DNA of 64,000 nt from Gigantopelta aegis (Eukaryota; Mollusca; Gastropoda; Neomphalida; Peltospiridae), in NCBI RefSeq assembly GCF_016097555.1, contig NC_054702.1, positions 91,849,798 through 91,913,797 on the forward strand, read 5' to 3'. This document shows, piece after piece, positions 28,701-51,326 of this stretch. The translations under genes were made by a program, and so were the position numbers. Each line of letters opens with the position of its first letter. Positions within the stretch are counted from its first letter, which is position 1. Below the pieces are notes generated by a model. That model worked only from the letters and a program-made list of their open reading frames with translations. It did not search any database and was not told the origin of the DNA.

Positions 28701-28786
28701 GCAGCAGCGGTAGTAGTGGCTGGGGAAATCAGGGATCGTATGGCAGTGGACAGTACAATCAGTACTACGGCAGCTACCAGAAGTAA
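2449..28786 (+). CDS. HNRNPUL1: hnRNP U / U-like protein (SAP-SPRY-P-loop-RGG), 18 exons
   Basis: Eighteen coding exons join in phase to 2544 bases (847 residues plus stop), matching the roughly 750-860 residues usual for this family. Visible in order: an N-terminal SAP DNA-binding motif (residues 3-40), an acidic linker with heptad-like LLKTEEE repeats (about 118-150), an RS/KR-rich patch with likely nuclear localisation signals (about 190-228), a SPRY domain (about 250-435), a P-loop kinase-like domain with Walker A GLPGAGKT at 461-468, RGG boxes (about 640-720) and a Q/N/G/S/Y-rich low-complexity tail. Family members are nuclear RNA- and chromatin-associated proteins acting in pre-mRNA processing and nuclear architecture. 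The start is the ATG at 2449 because the SAP motif begins at once after it and no longer conserved sequence precedes it. Vertebrates have three paralogues; a mollusc gene may be equally related to all, so the symbol is provisional. Confidence 0.93.
3410..3600 (+). repeat. piggyBac-like MITE, scrambled left-end fragments
   Basis: The left terminus TTAACCTTCTGACTACTGCA occurs twice in tandem about 32 bp apart. Further copies of the subterminal GGCGAGATATCTCGCC palindrome, intact or broken, follow. The right end is absent. Looks like a rearranged remnant of the family whose full copy is at 17138-17805. Confidence 0.7.
4943..5062 (+). repeat. tRNA-derived SINE, 3' half (alternative tail)
   Basis: Begins in the GCGGGTTTCCTCT block and ends with AATGTGCTCTAGTGGCGTCG then TTAAATGAAACAAACTTT. 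This is the second 3' tail type of the family, built around GACGTCCAATAGCCGATGAT. Confidence 0.75.
5424..5492 (-). repeat. Short SINE fragment
   Basis: Reverse-oriented remnant of the SINE body (AGCAAGGGGTCTTTTGTATG and CCCACAGATAGG blocks). Both ends are eroded. Confidence 0.5.
6280..6801 (+). repeat. piggyBac-like MITE, left-truncated copy
   Basis: Shares the interior of the TTAA family (CATATTTCCCGCCGTTTTGC, GGGATCGATAGCTGATTGTG, GGCCACAAATGCCTGTAA) and the right end CAGTAGTCTAAAGG followed by TTTAAA. The left terminus and palindrome are replaced by unrelated GC-rich sequence around 6235-6255. Confidence 0.75.
7027..7715 (-). mobile_element. piggyBac-like non-autonomous element, full copy
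   Basis: A 689-bp element flanked on both sides by TTAA (7023-7026 and 7716-7719). Its ends are CCTTTAGACTACTG and CAGTAGTCAGAAGG. Just inside the 7715 end is the 16-bp palindrome GGCGAGATATCTCGCC. TTAA duplication is the hallmark of piggyBac transposition. It encodes no transposase. Confidence 0.8.
8075..9514 (-). mobile_element. Tc1/mariner element in hnRNP U-like intron 1
   Basis: About 1.44 kb bounded by inverted ends: CTGAACAAAATAAGAAACTT on the left and AAGTTTATTTTTTTGTTCAG on the right, next to TA-rich flanks. It contains a broken transposase on the - strand. It lies antisense to the host gene. Confidence 0.85.
8273..9196 (-). pseudogene. Tc1-like transposase pseudogene
   Basis: Starts [19 protein letters not shown] (N-terminal helix-turn-helix), keeps the first catalytic Asp in FSDESRF, the second in HDNATSH and the Glu in [12 protein letters not shown]. 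Lesions: a frameshift near 9098 after about 33 codons, a deletion of roughly 30 residues with a frameshift near 8580-8640 after SVMVW, and only 32 residues instead of 34 between the second Asp and the Glu. Inactive. Confidence 0.85.
9511..9560. repeat. (TA)n / (TATATT)n microsatellite
   Basis: Simple AT repeat directly at the right end of the Tc1 element, probably grown from the TA target and terminal sequence. Confidence 0.7.
10281..10435 (+). CDS. HNRNPUL1: hnRNP U-like exon 2 (acidic linker)
   Basis: After TTTTAG, encodes an acidic, Ser/Gln-rich stretch ([24 protein letters not shown]). Acidic regions between SAP and SPRY are typical of hnRNP U proteins. Ends in phase 0 at ATG|GTAATT. Confidence 0.85.
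10436..12023. other. hnRNP U-like intron 2
   Basis: Contains a right-truncated piggyBac-like MITE at 10925. The remainder (10436-10920 and 11480-12020) shows no recognised element or ORF. Confidence 0.6.
10925..11475 (+). repeat. piggyBac-like MITE, right-truncated copy
   Basis: Preceded by TTAA at 10921-10924. The left end is CCTTCTGGTTACTGCAGG with a diverged palindrome (GTGAGATATCTTGCC), then the family interior. Similarity fades near 11475, so the right terminus and second TTAA are lost. Confidence 0.75.
12024..12297 (+). CDS. HNRNPUL1: hnRNP U-like exon 3 (heptad-repeat acidic linker)
   Basis: Encodes Lys/Glu-rich sequence with a seven-residue repeat ([28 protein letters not shown]), likely helical or coiled, followed by an acidic tail. 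Ends one base into a codon at AAAG|GTGTTT. The 21-bp DNA repeat under the heptads suggests length variation. Confidence 0.87.
12066..12154 (+). repeat. In-frame 21-bp coding repeat
   Basis: Four imperfect tandem units of about 21 bp, for example around TTATTGAAAACTGAAGA, encode the LLKTEEE heptads. The unit length keeps the frame whatever the copy number. Confidence 0.75.
12298..13011. other. hnRNP U-like intron 3, no element recognised
   Basis: AT-rich intron of 714 bases with A-runs near 12842. No ORF or repeat family recognised. Confidence 0.6.
13012..13129 (+). CDS. HNRNPUL1: hnRNP U-like exon 4 (RS/KR-rich patch)
   Basis: Encodes [20 protein letters not shown] and further RS/RD/RE dipeptides, a basic tract likely to give nuclear import and SR-protein-like contacts. 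Enters in phase 1 and leaves in phase 2 at CAG|GTATGA. Confidence 0.87.
13178..13200. repeat. (TA)n microsatellite at Tc1 left flank
   Basis: TA repeat immediately before the Tc1 left terminus. A matching (TA)n follows the right terminus at 14796. Confidence 0.8.
13201..14795 (+). mobile_element. Tc1/mariner element, copy in hnRNP U-like intron 4
   Basis: 1595 bp between (TA)n tracts. The right end read outward is CTACTCAAAAGAATTTAAGG; the left end is a worn version (CTAAAAAGAATTTAAGGGTC). A sister copy lies at 35880-37446, nearly identical over most of its length. Same strand as the host gene. Confidence 0.88.
13561..14584 (+). pseudogene. Tc1-like transposase pseudogene (DD34E)
   Basis: Begins [20 protein letters not shown] with helix-turn-helix sequence and a GRPRS linker, and keeps FTDESRF, DDNARPH and SPDLAPIE with exactly 34 residues between the last Asp and Glu. 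Compared with the sister copy it has lost two bases near 13827, gained one near 14168 and lost one near 14391. The frame is therefore broken at least three times. Confidence 0.87.
14796..14830. repeat. (TA)n microsatellite at Tc1 right flank
   Basis: About 17 TA units directly after the transposon terminus. Confidence 0.85.
15253..15317 (+). CDS. HNRNPUL1: hnRNP U-like exon 5
   Basis: Short exon encoding [20 protein letters not shown], the lead-in to the SPRY domain. Enters in phase 2, leaves in phase 1 at GAT|GTAAGT. Confidence 0.87.
15318..16277. other. hnRNP U-like intron 5 with long poly-G tract
   Basis: No gene. Notable for the poly-G run at 15587-15627; otherwise AT-rich single-copy-looking sequence. 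Confidence 0.6.
15587..15627 (+). repeat. 41-base poly-G tract
   Basis: Uninterrupted G run on the coding strand of the intron. It could form G-quadruplexes in DNA and pre-mRNA. The exact length may be unreliable, because such runs are error-prone in sequencing. Confidence 0.9.
16278..16417 (+). CDS. HNRNPUL1: hnRNP U-like exon 6 (SPRY start)
   Basis: Encodes the first SPRY strands: [20 protein letters not shown] and [20 protein letters not shown]. Ends in phase 0 at AAA|GTAGGT. Confidence 0.92.
16463..16490 (+). repeat. Poly-C / poly-A tract
   Basis: Nineteen C residues followed by nine A residues, 46 bp downstream of exon 6. Simple sequence. Confidence 0.85.
17138..17805 (+). mobile_element. 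piggyBac-like non-autonomous element, best copy
   Basis: 668 bp flanked by TTAA at 17134-17137 and 17806-17809. Termini CCTTCTGACTACTG and CAGTAGTCTAAAGG are inverted repeats with two mismatches. The perfect palindrome GGCGAGATATCTCGCC sits next to the left end. No transposase ORF. Reference copy for the family at 3410, 6280, 7027, 10925 and 23349. Confidence 0.85.
18053..18152 (+). CDS. HNRNPUL1: hnRNP U-like exon 7 (SPRY)
   Basis: Encodes SPRY core including [19 protein letters not shown], with the conserved RVGWS strand. Phase 0 in, phase 1 out at TTG|GTGAGT. Confidence 0.92.
18283..18318. repeat. (TA)n microsatellite in intron 7
   Basis: About 17 TA units in the 358-base intron 7, without any transposon terminus beside it. 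Confidence 0.85.
18511..18623 (+). CDS. HNRNPUL1: hnRNP U-like exon 8 (SPRY)
   Basis: Encodes [20 protein letters not shown] and EGDVITAYL, the conserved SPRY centre (YGYGGTGK). Phase 1 in, phase 0 out at TTG|GTAAGA. Confidence 0.93.
18624..19169. other. hnRNP U-like intron 8, nothing recognised
   Basis: 546 bases, AT-rich, no ORF or repeat family identified. Confidence 0.6.
19170..19325 (+). CDS. HNRNPUL1: hnRNP U-like exon 9 (SPRY end)
   Basis: Encodes 52 residues ending FECNFGQN, including YSKNGEDLG (conserved SxNG turn) and LFPHIL. Both borders are phase 0, with donor AAT|GTAAGA. Confidence 0.93.
19326..19997. other. hnRNP U-like intron 9
   Basis: Begins a possible eroded transposon end near 19427 (CCGTATAACCGGAAATTTTC); a weak inverted counterpart near 19855 (CTTCCGGTTAACC) is not convincing. 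No gene. Confidence 0.45.
19998..20105 (+). CDS. HNRNPUL1: hnRNP U-like exon 10, GC donor
   Basis: Encodes [20 protein letters not shown] and the linker ending KKEDCE before the P-loop domain. The only phase-compatible donor is GAG|GCAAGT, a consensus GC-type 5' splice site. The nearest GT (20109) would break the frame. Confidence 0.9.
20106..20550 (+). other. GC-AG intron before the P-loop exon
   Basis: A 445-base intron starting GCAAGT and ending TTTTTCAG. GC-AG introns are a minority class in animals, spliced by the major spliceosome and often linked to regulated splicing (established). The interior has no recognised element. Confidence 0.85.
20551..20673 (+). CDS. HNRNPUL1: hnRNP U-like exon 11 (Walker A)
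   Basis: Encodes [19 protein letters not shown], with the P-loop GLPGAGKT of the polynucleotide-kinase-like NTPase fold, and [13 protein letters not shown]. Phase 0 at both ends, donor AAA|GTAAGC. Confidence 0.95.
20724..20998 (+). repeat. tRNA-derived SINE in intron 11
   Basis: Full-length type: tRNA-like head with GTTGCCCAGTTGTAAAG and B-box-like GGTCTAGGATCGATCC, the SINE body, and the alternative tail ending TCTAGTGGTGTCATTAAAAA. It fills most of the 380-base intron 11, ending 55 bases before exon 12. Confidence 0.85.
21054..21182 (+). CDS. HNRNPUL1: hnRNP U-like exon 12 (P-loop domain)
   Basis: Encodes [20 protein letters not shown] and [15 protein letters not shown], strongly conserved in the family. 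The LDQ at the end lies in the strand after the P-loop core. Phase 0 in and out, CAG|GTAAGT. Confidence 0.95.
21183..22730. other. hnRNP U-like intron 12, nothing recognised
   Basis: 1548 bases of AT-rich sequence. Short ORFs near 21250 lack support. No repeat family identified. Confidence 0.6.
22731..22899 (+). CDS. HNRNPUL1: hnRNP U-like exon 13 (P-loop domain)
   Basis: Encodes [32 protein letters not shown] and [12 protein letters not shown], all diagnostic of hnRNP U proteins. The acceptor (CCGTAATAG) has a weak pyrimidine tract. Ends one base into a codon at AAAG|GTAGGG. Confidence 0.94.
23176..23337 (+). CDS. HNRNPUL1: hnRNP U-like exon 14 (end of NTPase domain)
   Basis: Encodes [35 protein letters not shown] and the first RGG (WRGGDRF). 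Phase 1 at both borders, donor TCAG|GTATGC. Confidence 0.93.
23349..23395 (-). repeat. Solo terminus of the piggyBac-like family
   Basis: TTAACCTTCTGACTACTGGA followed by TTAATTTATGATAAAAA matches the right end of the family read inward (compare 7027). The rest of the element is missing. Confidence 0.6.
23560..24768 (+). repeat. Degenerate ~37-bp minisatellite reaching the exon 15 acceptor
   Basis: Units of about 37 bp built on ATTACTGGGATATGTTTGAT and GGGTTTAACATTAACAC recur from 23560 to 23886. They resume after an inserted 816-bp element at 24703 and run to within a few bases of the exon 15 acceptor CAGCAG|G. Spacings between successive CTGGG motifs are mostly 33-37 bases. Confidence 0.75.
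23887..24702 (+). mobile_element. 820-bp TA-flanked non-autonomous DNA element, copy 1
   Basis: 816 bp between TA dinucleotides, with inverted ends CCTTATTTGACCGGAAATAA and the reverse of CCGTATTTGACCGGAAATTA. No transposase ORF. A highly similar copy lies in opposite orientation at 46974-47793. It is inserted inside the 37-bp minisatellite of intron 14. TA duplication points to the Tc1/mariner superfamily (inference). Confidence 0.82.
24770..24907 (+). CDS. HNRNPUL1: hnRNP U-like exon 15 (RGG boxes)
   Basis: Encodes Gly/Arg/Tyr-rich sequence with several RGG motifs ([28 protein letters not shown]), an RNA-binding low-complexity region usually modified by arginine methylation in this family. 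Phase 1 borders, GACG|GTGCGT. Confidence 0.88.
24908..25262. other. hnRNP U-like intron 15, nothing recognised
   Basis: 355 bases, no element or ORF identified. Confidence 0.6.
25263..25366 (+). CDS. HNRNPUL1: hnRNP U-like exon 16 (RGG / Gly-rich)
   Basis: Encodes [20 protein letters not shown] and [12 protein letters not shown]. Phase 1 in, phase 0 out at TAT|GTAAGT. Confidence 0.88.
25367..26771. other. hnRNP U-like intron 16
   Basis: Contains A-rich simple sequence near 25480-25620 and a foldback element at 26578. Nothing else recognised. Confidence 0.6.
26578..26740. repeat. Foldback (inverted-repeat) element in intron 16
   Basis: About 43-bp arms (CAGAACCACATACCAGTTGT ... and its reverse complement at 26697-26740) with roughly four mismatches. 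The inversion continues further inward. The transcript could form a long hairpin 31 bases upstream of exon 17. Confidence 0.75.
26772..26948 (+). CDS. HNRNPUL1: hnRNP U-like exon 17 (Q/N/G/W-rich)
   Basis: Encodes 59 residues of low-complexity sequence such as [20 protein letters not shown] and [18 protein letters not shown], prion-like in composition. Phase 0 at both ends, AAT|GTAAGT. Confidence 0.88.
26993..27175 (+). mobile_element. Short MITE with 5-bp direct flanks, copy 1
   Basis: Inverted ends CAGGGCTAGCTC and GAGCTAACCCTG are flanked by GGTTG on both sides. A related copy of similar size and orientation lies at 45951-46137 inside a SINE. No ORF. Confidence 0.7.
27384..28190 (+). mobile_element. 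807-bp TTAA-flanked non-autonomous element
   Basis: Imperfect inverted ends AGGGACACACCCTAGTT and AACTAGGGTGTACGGCT, with TTAA at 27380-27383 and 28191-28194. This fits a piggyBac-like target duplication, though a TA target is also possible. No transposase ORF; only one copy in this window. Confidence 0.65.
28610..28786 (+). CDS. HNRNPUL1: hnRNP U-like exon 18 (C-terminal tail, stop)
   Basis: Encodes 58 residues of Q/N/G/S/Y sequence ([18 protein letters not shown] ... YGSYQK) and TAA at 28784-28786. A tail rich in N, Q, G and Y ending this way is common in the family. Confidence 0.9.
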   Translation, partial: WNAYNQNPQSSQGYGQNWNQPQNWGQGYGSGSSGSSGWGNQGSYGSGQYNQYYGSYQK

Positions 28787-29686
28787 ACACAGAATGGACT
28801 ATACCTAGGTGCAGGTTTCTGTGTTATGTTGACTTGCAGCATTTGTGAAATGTTTTGTCATCGTGTTTCATCTGTAGAGTAATCGGTGTCATTTTTATCA
28901 GGTTTATAATCATGTTTTTGTGTGTTTTAATAACCAACATTGTAAATGGGATGTGAAATGCTAATAACTGCTGGATTCCTAGATGTAGCATCTCCCAGCA
29001 GAGACATTTGTATAAATATTTTGAATTATTTAGATCTCTTTTTATTACTGCCTTTTTGTGGAAAATTAGTCTACAGAAGTAGAAGAAAAAAGACATTGGA
29101 CTATTCTTGAATATATGTACTTGTAGCCTATATTTGTATTGTACAGACTGCATATTGTTGGTGTTTCAAGCACAGTACTAATGCCATGTTTGTACAAAAA
29201 AAAATTCATTAAGGTAATACAATTAACAATTGTTTCAAGAAAATAAGTTGACGATGTATGAAATCTTTGTTGGACTGACCAAAATAGATTAATTTACACC
29301 TTCAATATTTTATGATATAAAAATGCTGCAAGGTTGTAGATAGTTTAATATTGACATTGCTTTATAAGCAGTTAAAATTTGCTGTATATTAACAAAAGTA
29401 GCACCAAGATAAAACCAGAAGCAAATAATTTAAATGTTAAATAAGGAAAAGCACATTTCCAGTATTTGTATCGTTTGATGTCTGTATAAGACACTGCACT
29501 TGATTTAGTATGTGTTCTCTCTTGTGTTATATTGCTAGGCATTGAATTGTCTTAAGAGCACTAACAGAAAAGACTTGCACAGATTTGCACAATTGTCTGG
29601 TGTATGTCCTGTACAGACAAGTCAAATCTCATTTTGGTGGCAATTATTCAACTTTTGTTTGTTTTTGTGCTGTAATTCTTGGCACA

Positions 29687-29692
29687 AATAAA
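29687..29692 (+). promoter_or_regulatory. Candidate poly(A) signal AATAAA
   Basis: AATAAA about 900 bases after the stop codon, followed within 20 bases by TG-rich sequence (TGATGTGTATTTG), as expected for a cleavage site. Confidence 0.5.
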
Positions 29693-29824
29693 CATTACTG
29701 ATGTGTATTTGATAGAATATTTCATGTTAGAAGATAATACAACTGGTATATGCTCTGTATATGTGACATATCTCATACTGTTCAGTGTTGAATGTTTTTT
29801 CATTAGTAAGTTTAGCCTTTAGCT

Positions 29825-29830
29825 AATAAA
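29825..29830 (+). promoter_or_regulatory. Second candidate poly(A) signal AATAAA
   Basis: A second AATAAA 138 bases downstream with a T-run after it. Alternative polyadenylation is possible. Confidence 0.4.
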
Positions 29831-29850
29831 ACATGAAGCTAAATCTGGAA

Positions 29851-30734
29851 TGTAATTTTTTTGTAGGAGATTTTGAGTGCACAGTAATTATGTGCTTCAT
29901 TTGTTAAACTATTTTCATTGCAACATATGTACATTTCCATTTTTCACAGTAAATGTAAAATTGTTCTTCAAAAATACATCTTGCCTGTTGTTGGGAACTT
30001 GATGAAAAAAATGAAGAAATTGGCTTTCATGATAAATATTTTAAAACTGAATATGAAACAATTTTTGGATTATGATTTTGTATTATAAAAAAACATTTAA
30101 AAACCTTTTTGTCACATCTTTACAGCATCAACTGTTTACCTCAACATTTTGTGTTTAGCTTCATTTCTAACAAACTATAAACCCTAGATCAGTGAAATTT
30201 GGTTTATAGTTGCACCTATGGATGTTGTCACAGTAAGTAAAAAAAACCCCAAAAAGTAAAATTTTAAAATTAAAAAAACCCTTTGCATTTAGCTCCATTT
30301 CTCACAAACTGAATCATGGTTGTAGTTGGATATTCATGACAATGCATGTAAAAAAATAAATTTTTAAATAATTAAATTTTAATTGAATTTTTATTTTTTA
30401 AAGTTGAATTTTTTTTGGTGACTACATTAAGATGAACATCTATTTGTGCAGCTATCGGTGACATCAAATAGGTTTTTTCTAGGGAAGAGAGTTAATTCTG
30501 CAGAATTATTTTTTCATAAATATTTTATCTTATGCAGTCGGCTTAACAACAGGCAAGACCATGTTTATTTTTAGAACATGTCATCACCATTTTGTTCTCT
30601 TTGAAAAATATTAAATAAATATTTACGGTAACTAATATTTGTTTTTTGTTTTTTTAGCACAAGTTGTGCTTGTTAATATGATTCATGTCATTATCTGCAA
30701 TGTAGTAATGTCTGATCAAGTTGCTGTGTTTTTT
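29851..30734. other. Intergenic stretch after the hnRNP U-like gene
   Basis: No gene. It includes an old dispersed repeat at 30140-30240, with a weak second copy at 30285-30330. Confidence 0.5.
30140..30240 (+). repeat. Old dispersed repeat, copy 1
   Basis: ACAAACTATAAACCCTAGAT through TTTATAGTTGCACCTATGGA matches, in reverse complement, 41800-41885 in the cathepsin gene. A weaker tandem partner starts near 30285. Family unknown. Confidence 0.6.
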
Positions 30735-30830
30735 ATCTAATTTTTTTTTTTTTTTTTAAACTTTATTGCCCCAGAAAACAGGTAATGTCAGGGATATCAT
30801 TTGTCAGTTTGGTCAAACTGACTTTGGTAC
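30735..30830 (-). repeat. Possible 5'-truncated LINE 3' end
   Basis: On the - strand it ends CCCTGACATTACCTG ... GGGGCAATAAAG followed by a run of A. This resembles the 3' end of the LINE at 54046 (CCCTGACACTGC ... GGGGACAATAAAAAA). Short and diverged, so tentative. Confidence 0.4.
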
Positions 30831-30914
30831 ATAGGTGGAAAATGTTTCACTCTTGCTTTAATAGGTTACTGCGGTCTTAAGGTTGTACTAAACCACATAA
30901 CATCCGGCTTGATC

Positions 30915-31140
30915 AAAGTGTGAGGTGCACCTAGCTTTTGATAGAGCAGTTGATGCCACAAGTCCTATTGGTGATAAATCAGACAATGTTGGTTCATTGG
31001 GCAATATCTCATTCCAGCACAACAACTGGTATATCAAAGATCATGGTATGTGCTATCCTGTGTGGGATGGTGCACATAAAAGATCCCTTGTTACTAATGG
31101 AAAAAAGTAGCAAGTTTGCTCTAGTGGTGTCGTTATACAG
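30915..31140 (+). repeat. tRNA-derived SINE, worn copy
   Basis: Shows AACAACTGGTATATCAAAGA, GTGGGATGGTGCACATAAAA, GATCCCTTGTTACTAATGG and the alternative tail TTGCTCTAGTGGTGTCGTTA. The head is diverged. Confidence 0.75.
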
Positions 31141-31589
31141 GGATGCGATAGCTATGTGAAAATGTGCTTTTCCATTTCATCTAAAAAACCCACAAAAACA
31201 CTAAAAACATGTTCAATACTGTTGACCACACAGGTTCATTTGCATGTTTCCAAGTTTATGATGTGTGCCTTATATTATAAGTTATAACCAGTTTAGATTT
31301 GTTAACACTGAATTCAATTTTTGGCAGTTCCAGGGGTTTCAAACAAGAATTTTCCTTCAGGAGCCCTTGGGGGTGCGCAGTAAGCATATTTGTTCTAGAC
31401 CCTCTCGCATCCCTGTTTATACAAAACAAACTTTTTTTTTCCCCCTTGTCCGGGCCACTTCATTATTATCAATTTGAATAGAATCATCATACCTTGGTAT
31501 GGTGGTGTTTTGTTTCCATAACTGTCACTGCAACCTGTTTCACACAAAGGAAATCCTTGTATGGGACATTTTTTCCCTTATCGATACAC

Positions 31590-31872
31590 TGCTACTATTG
31601 TTAATCTGCCCAATGGTACAGCACTCTGTCGGTGTGGGATCGATCCTTGTAGGTGGGCCCATTGGGCTATTTCTCGTTCCAGCCAGTGCACCACGACTGA
31701 TATATCAAAGGCCGTGGTATGTACTACCCTGTCTGTGTATAAAAATCCCTTGCTGCTAATCGAAAAGAGTAGCCCATGAAGTGGCGACAGCAGGTTTCCT
31801 CTCTCAATATCTCTGTGGTCCTTAACCATATATGTCTGACGCCATATAACCGTAAATAAAACATTTTCTTCT
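31590..31872 (+). repeat. tRNA-derived SINE, nearly full length
   Basis: Head from TGCCCAATGGTACAGCACTC with GTGGGATCGATCC, full body, and main tail type ending GCCATATAACCGTAAATAAA. The ORFs here on both strands are SINE artefacts. Confidence 0.82.
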
Positions 31873-31907
31873 ATTGTTCATCTATAAAGGACATTATATT
31901 AATGTTG

Positions 31908-32000
31908 GGGCGGGATGTAGCCCAGTGGAAAAGCACTTGCTTGATGCACTAGGTTTGGGATCGATCCCCATCGGTGGGCCTATTTCTCGTTCCAGCCAGT
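31908..32000 (+). repeat. tRNA-derived SINE, head fragment
   Basis: Clean tRNA-like head: GGGGCGGGATGTAGCCCAGT, A-box, then GGGATCGATCCCCATCGGTG. It breaks off after GTTCCAGCCAGTTT. Confidence 0.8.
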
Positions 32001-32342
32001 TTATGATTGTAGAGATTTTCATAAAATATAGATAATGAATAAAAACAGAAGTATAATTTTGAATCTTAGGGCAAAGTGCAAAAGTTATATAACACTAAAT
32101 TATTGCTTGAATACCAAAGCTATTAGTCTTCAAGCAAAAGTTATGGTGATTCTAGAGCAAGAAACTCATAATAATTCTCATTGACGGAATCAAAATTTAT
32201 TATTAATTCTCATTATTGACAATCAAAATCGTTTTTGAAAAGGCTATCGGGATCTACTGAACACTGAAGAAATGGCAATTCAGCGGTTGAATAAAAAACA
32301 TTTGATAATTTTGAGTCTTAGGAAAACTGCTACATTTTTCCA

Positions 32343-32471
32343 TCGGTGACACGACACCACTAGAGCACAATGATTTATTGATCATCGGCAGCAAGGGATC
32401 TTTTATATGCACCACCCCATAAGACAGGATAGCACATACCACAGCCTTTGATATATCCCAGTGCACCACAA
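32343..32471 (-). repeat. tRNA-derived SINE fragment (cluster member)
   Basis: Reverse-oriented tail and body (GACACCACTAGAGCACAATG, GGCAGCAAGGGATCTTTTAT, CAGTGCACCACAAC) with an internal deletion. First of three abutting fragments of alternating orientation. Confidence 0.78.
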
Positions 32472-32650
32472 CTGTGTGGGATGGTGCACATAAAAGATCC
32501 CTTGCTGCTAATCAAAAAGATTAGCCTATGAAGTGGCGACAGCGGTTTCCTCTCTCAATATCTGTGTGGTCAACCATATATGTCTGACACTGTATAACCG
32601 TAAATAAAATGTGTTGAGTACATTGTCAAATAAAATATTTCCTTCCTTCC
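32472..32650 (+). repeat. tRNA-derived SINE fragment (cluster member)
   Basis: Forward body and main tail: GTGTGGGATGGTGCACATAA through AATGTGTTGAGTACATTGTC and a CCTT-rich tail. No head. Confidence 0.8.
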
Positions 32651-32778
32651 TTTGATATATCAATCATGATGCACTGGTTGTAACAAGAAATAACCGAGTC
32701 TACAGACGGATTGATTCCAGACTGACCACACATCAGGTGTGCACTTTACCACTGGTTTACGTCTCGCCCCTGAATAAT
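32651..32778 (-). repeat. tRNA-derived SINE head fragment (cluster member)
   Basis: Reverse-oriented head and proximal body: TTGATATATCAATCATGATG, ACTTTACCACTGGTTTACGT, ending CTCGCCCC. With the two preceding pieces it makes a compact composite. Confidence 0.75.
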
Positions 32779-33502
32779 TGAAAGCATAGTACATAGCTGC
32801 AGCATTAATGAATACTGAGAATATACTTGGGTTATTAAACACAATTTTTTTTGAGAGGGTGGATGTCTTGTACAAATCACTTCCAACACATTTTTACTGT
32901 ACAGGAATGTTTTATTTCAATTGTGTAGTTGTAAACCCAGCACAGGTTAGTTTCCATGTGCTGTTGAAGGAAACTAGGTTAGTAAGCATTTAAAAATTTT
33001 GTTAAACATAAGGCACATTCATAAAAATGTAAATTAAAAATTTGTGTTATTAAATTTCTATTTCTTTATTAAGCAATGCAATAACAAAATAGTTTAAATG
33101 GCGTAAAATACAACTTGTTAACATTTTATACAAACTGAAACACAACCGGAAGTATATACAATAAAAAGATGAAAAAGTTTAGCAATTTGGTACTACTGCT
33201 TGTACAAGCAATTTTCAACGTGGCAGTTACACATTTCATTTTGTATTGTAAATCTCCTGTTACTTACTGTACACTGAGAAATGGCGCATCAGCTGAATTC
33301 TGTATCCGATTTCAATTTGAAAGCCATTATTGCTAAACATTTTTACCGTTCCTTTAAATAATAACAATAATAATAATAATAAAAAATAATAAACCATGAA
33401 TATTCAAGCTACTAAAATAGAGGATTTGTCACAATTCTAAAGTAGCCTCAATTGGTAATATGACACCGTGTTTAGCACAAATGTAGTTTGACGTCATTCA
33501 CT
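32779..33502. other. Intergenic stretch, no gene seen
   Basis: AT-rich; an (AAT)n-like microsatellite near 33356-33395. No supported ORF. Confidence 0.5.
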
Positions 33503-33677
33503 GTAACCAGGGCCGTAGCTAGGATTTTTTTTTTGGGGGGGGGGGGGGAGTAGTTAAGTCTAAAACTCCTTAAACAGTCAAGACATTTTTTTTCTTTTAG
33601 TTTCTATAATGCTTTCCGGATTTTTTCTGGGGGGACAAATGCCCCCCTTGCCCCCCCGCTAGCTACGGCCGTGGTAA
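33503..33677. repeat. Foldback / MITE-like element
   Basis: Arms GTAACCAGGGCCGTAGCTAG and its near reverse complement CTAGCTACGGCCGTGGTAAC enclose about 135 bases with G- and C-runs. No ORF. Confidence 0.65.
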
Positions 33678-34587
33678 CTAAATCTTATCAAAACATTACC
33701 CTCAGGTACACCAGTCTTGTTGGCTTGTAAACAAATTATCAATTGACAGCAAAAAAAAATTAACACCGTTAATAAAGAAAAATATCAAATGGGTTAATAT
33801 GGCAAGTCATAGGATAAATACATACAATACTATATGTACTTGTTTATTATTCACTCCCAATAAACTAAAATGCATTAACTATTCTTTATCAAATTAATGT
33901 GTATAATTTTGTTTAATAAATGTCCTCAATTATATACATTGTACCGGGATTGGCTATACTGGTTCATACCTATACCTACTGGAGATTATATAGCTCGGGT
34001 ATAGTTGTATTCTGTTTAAATGTAATAATATCTAGAATAATTCAGGAAGTGCAGTCTTTATTTCAGAATTTAAAAAATTAAATACAGGAGTGCATGCAGG
34101 GATTTTAGAAGGGAGGGTCTAGATTATAGTGAGTGAAGTTTACATTGAAAAAAAGAAGTAAATTTGCTCGAGCAAGAATGAGTTTCAACCCCAGAAACCC
34201 TCCCCACATACCTGAAATGCATGTATTTTTTAACCATCAAGAGTTCTGGTAAATTGCAATAGGTTGCCGTACCTTAATTCTTAGAAATATTTACAAAATG
34301 TTCTAGAAAAATAAAGCTATAATTATCAGTACTTTCAAGCATTCTTGAAATGAAATATAAATGTTACAAATAAGTTGATATAAAGCTTGTGTAAATATTT
34401 TTCTGAATAGTTAGAGAAAAAACCCAGTCTTGTCATGAACACATTACTTACATCCACAGCATTTACTCCACCCACCAAAAAAGAGGTAAACTTTTAAAAC
34501 GACTTCAAAATACATTTTAACCATTAATTTAACAATATAGTCTTGATATTTCTGCTTACATTTAAAACAAAACACGGAGACTGCCCA
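33678..34587. other. Intergenic stretch between the two convergent genes
   Basis: No ORF or repeat family recognised. The last part lies beyond the cathepsin 3' end. Confidence 0.5.
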
Positions 34588-34593
34588 TTTATT
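34588..34593 (-). promoter_or_regulatory. Candidate poly(A) signal of the cathepsin gene
   Basis: AATAAA on the - strand, 92 bases after the stop codon. An ATTAAA variant lies closer at 34614-34619. Either would give a short 3' UTR. Confidence 0.5.
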
Positions 34594-34684
34594 TTCTAGA
34601 TGTAAGTTTTCTTTTTAATACTTGAAAATATGGTGGGAAGGTGAAGCTTCAATGTAAGGTCTGTAAAGAACACCAATGTATAGA

Positions 34685-51326
<16,642 letters not shown>

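Larger units (their letters stand above)
28787..29850 (+). other. Presumed 3' UTR of the hnRNP U-like gene
   Basis: AT-rich, no ORF. Extends to the polyadenylation hexamers at 29687 and 29825. The exact end needs transcript data. Confidence 0.5.

Noticed and set aside
30925..31829. Several ORFs of 60-86 codons on both strands
   Set aside because: All are translations of SINE copies.
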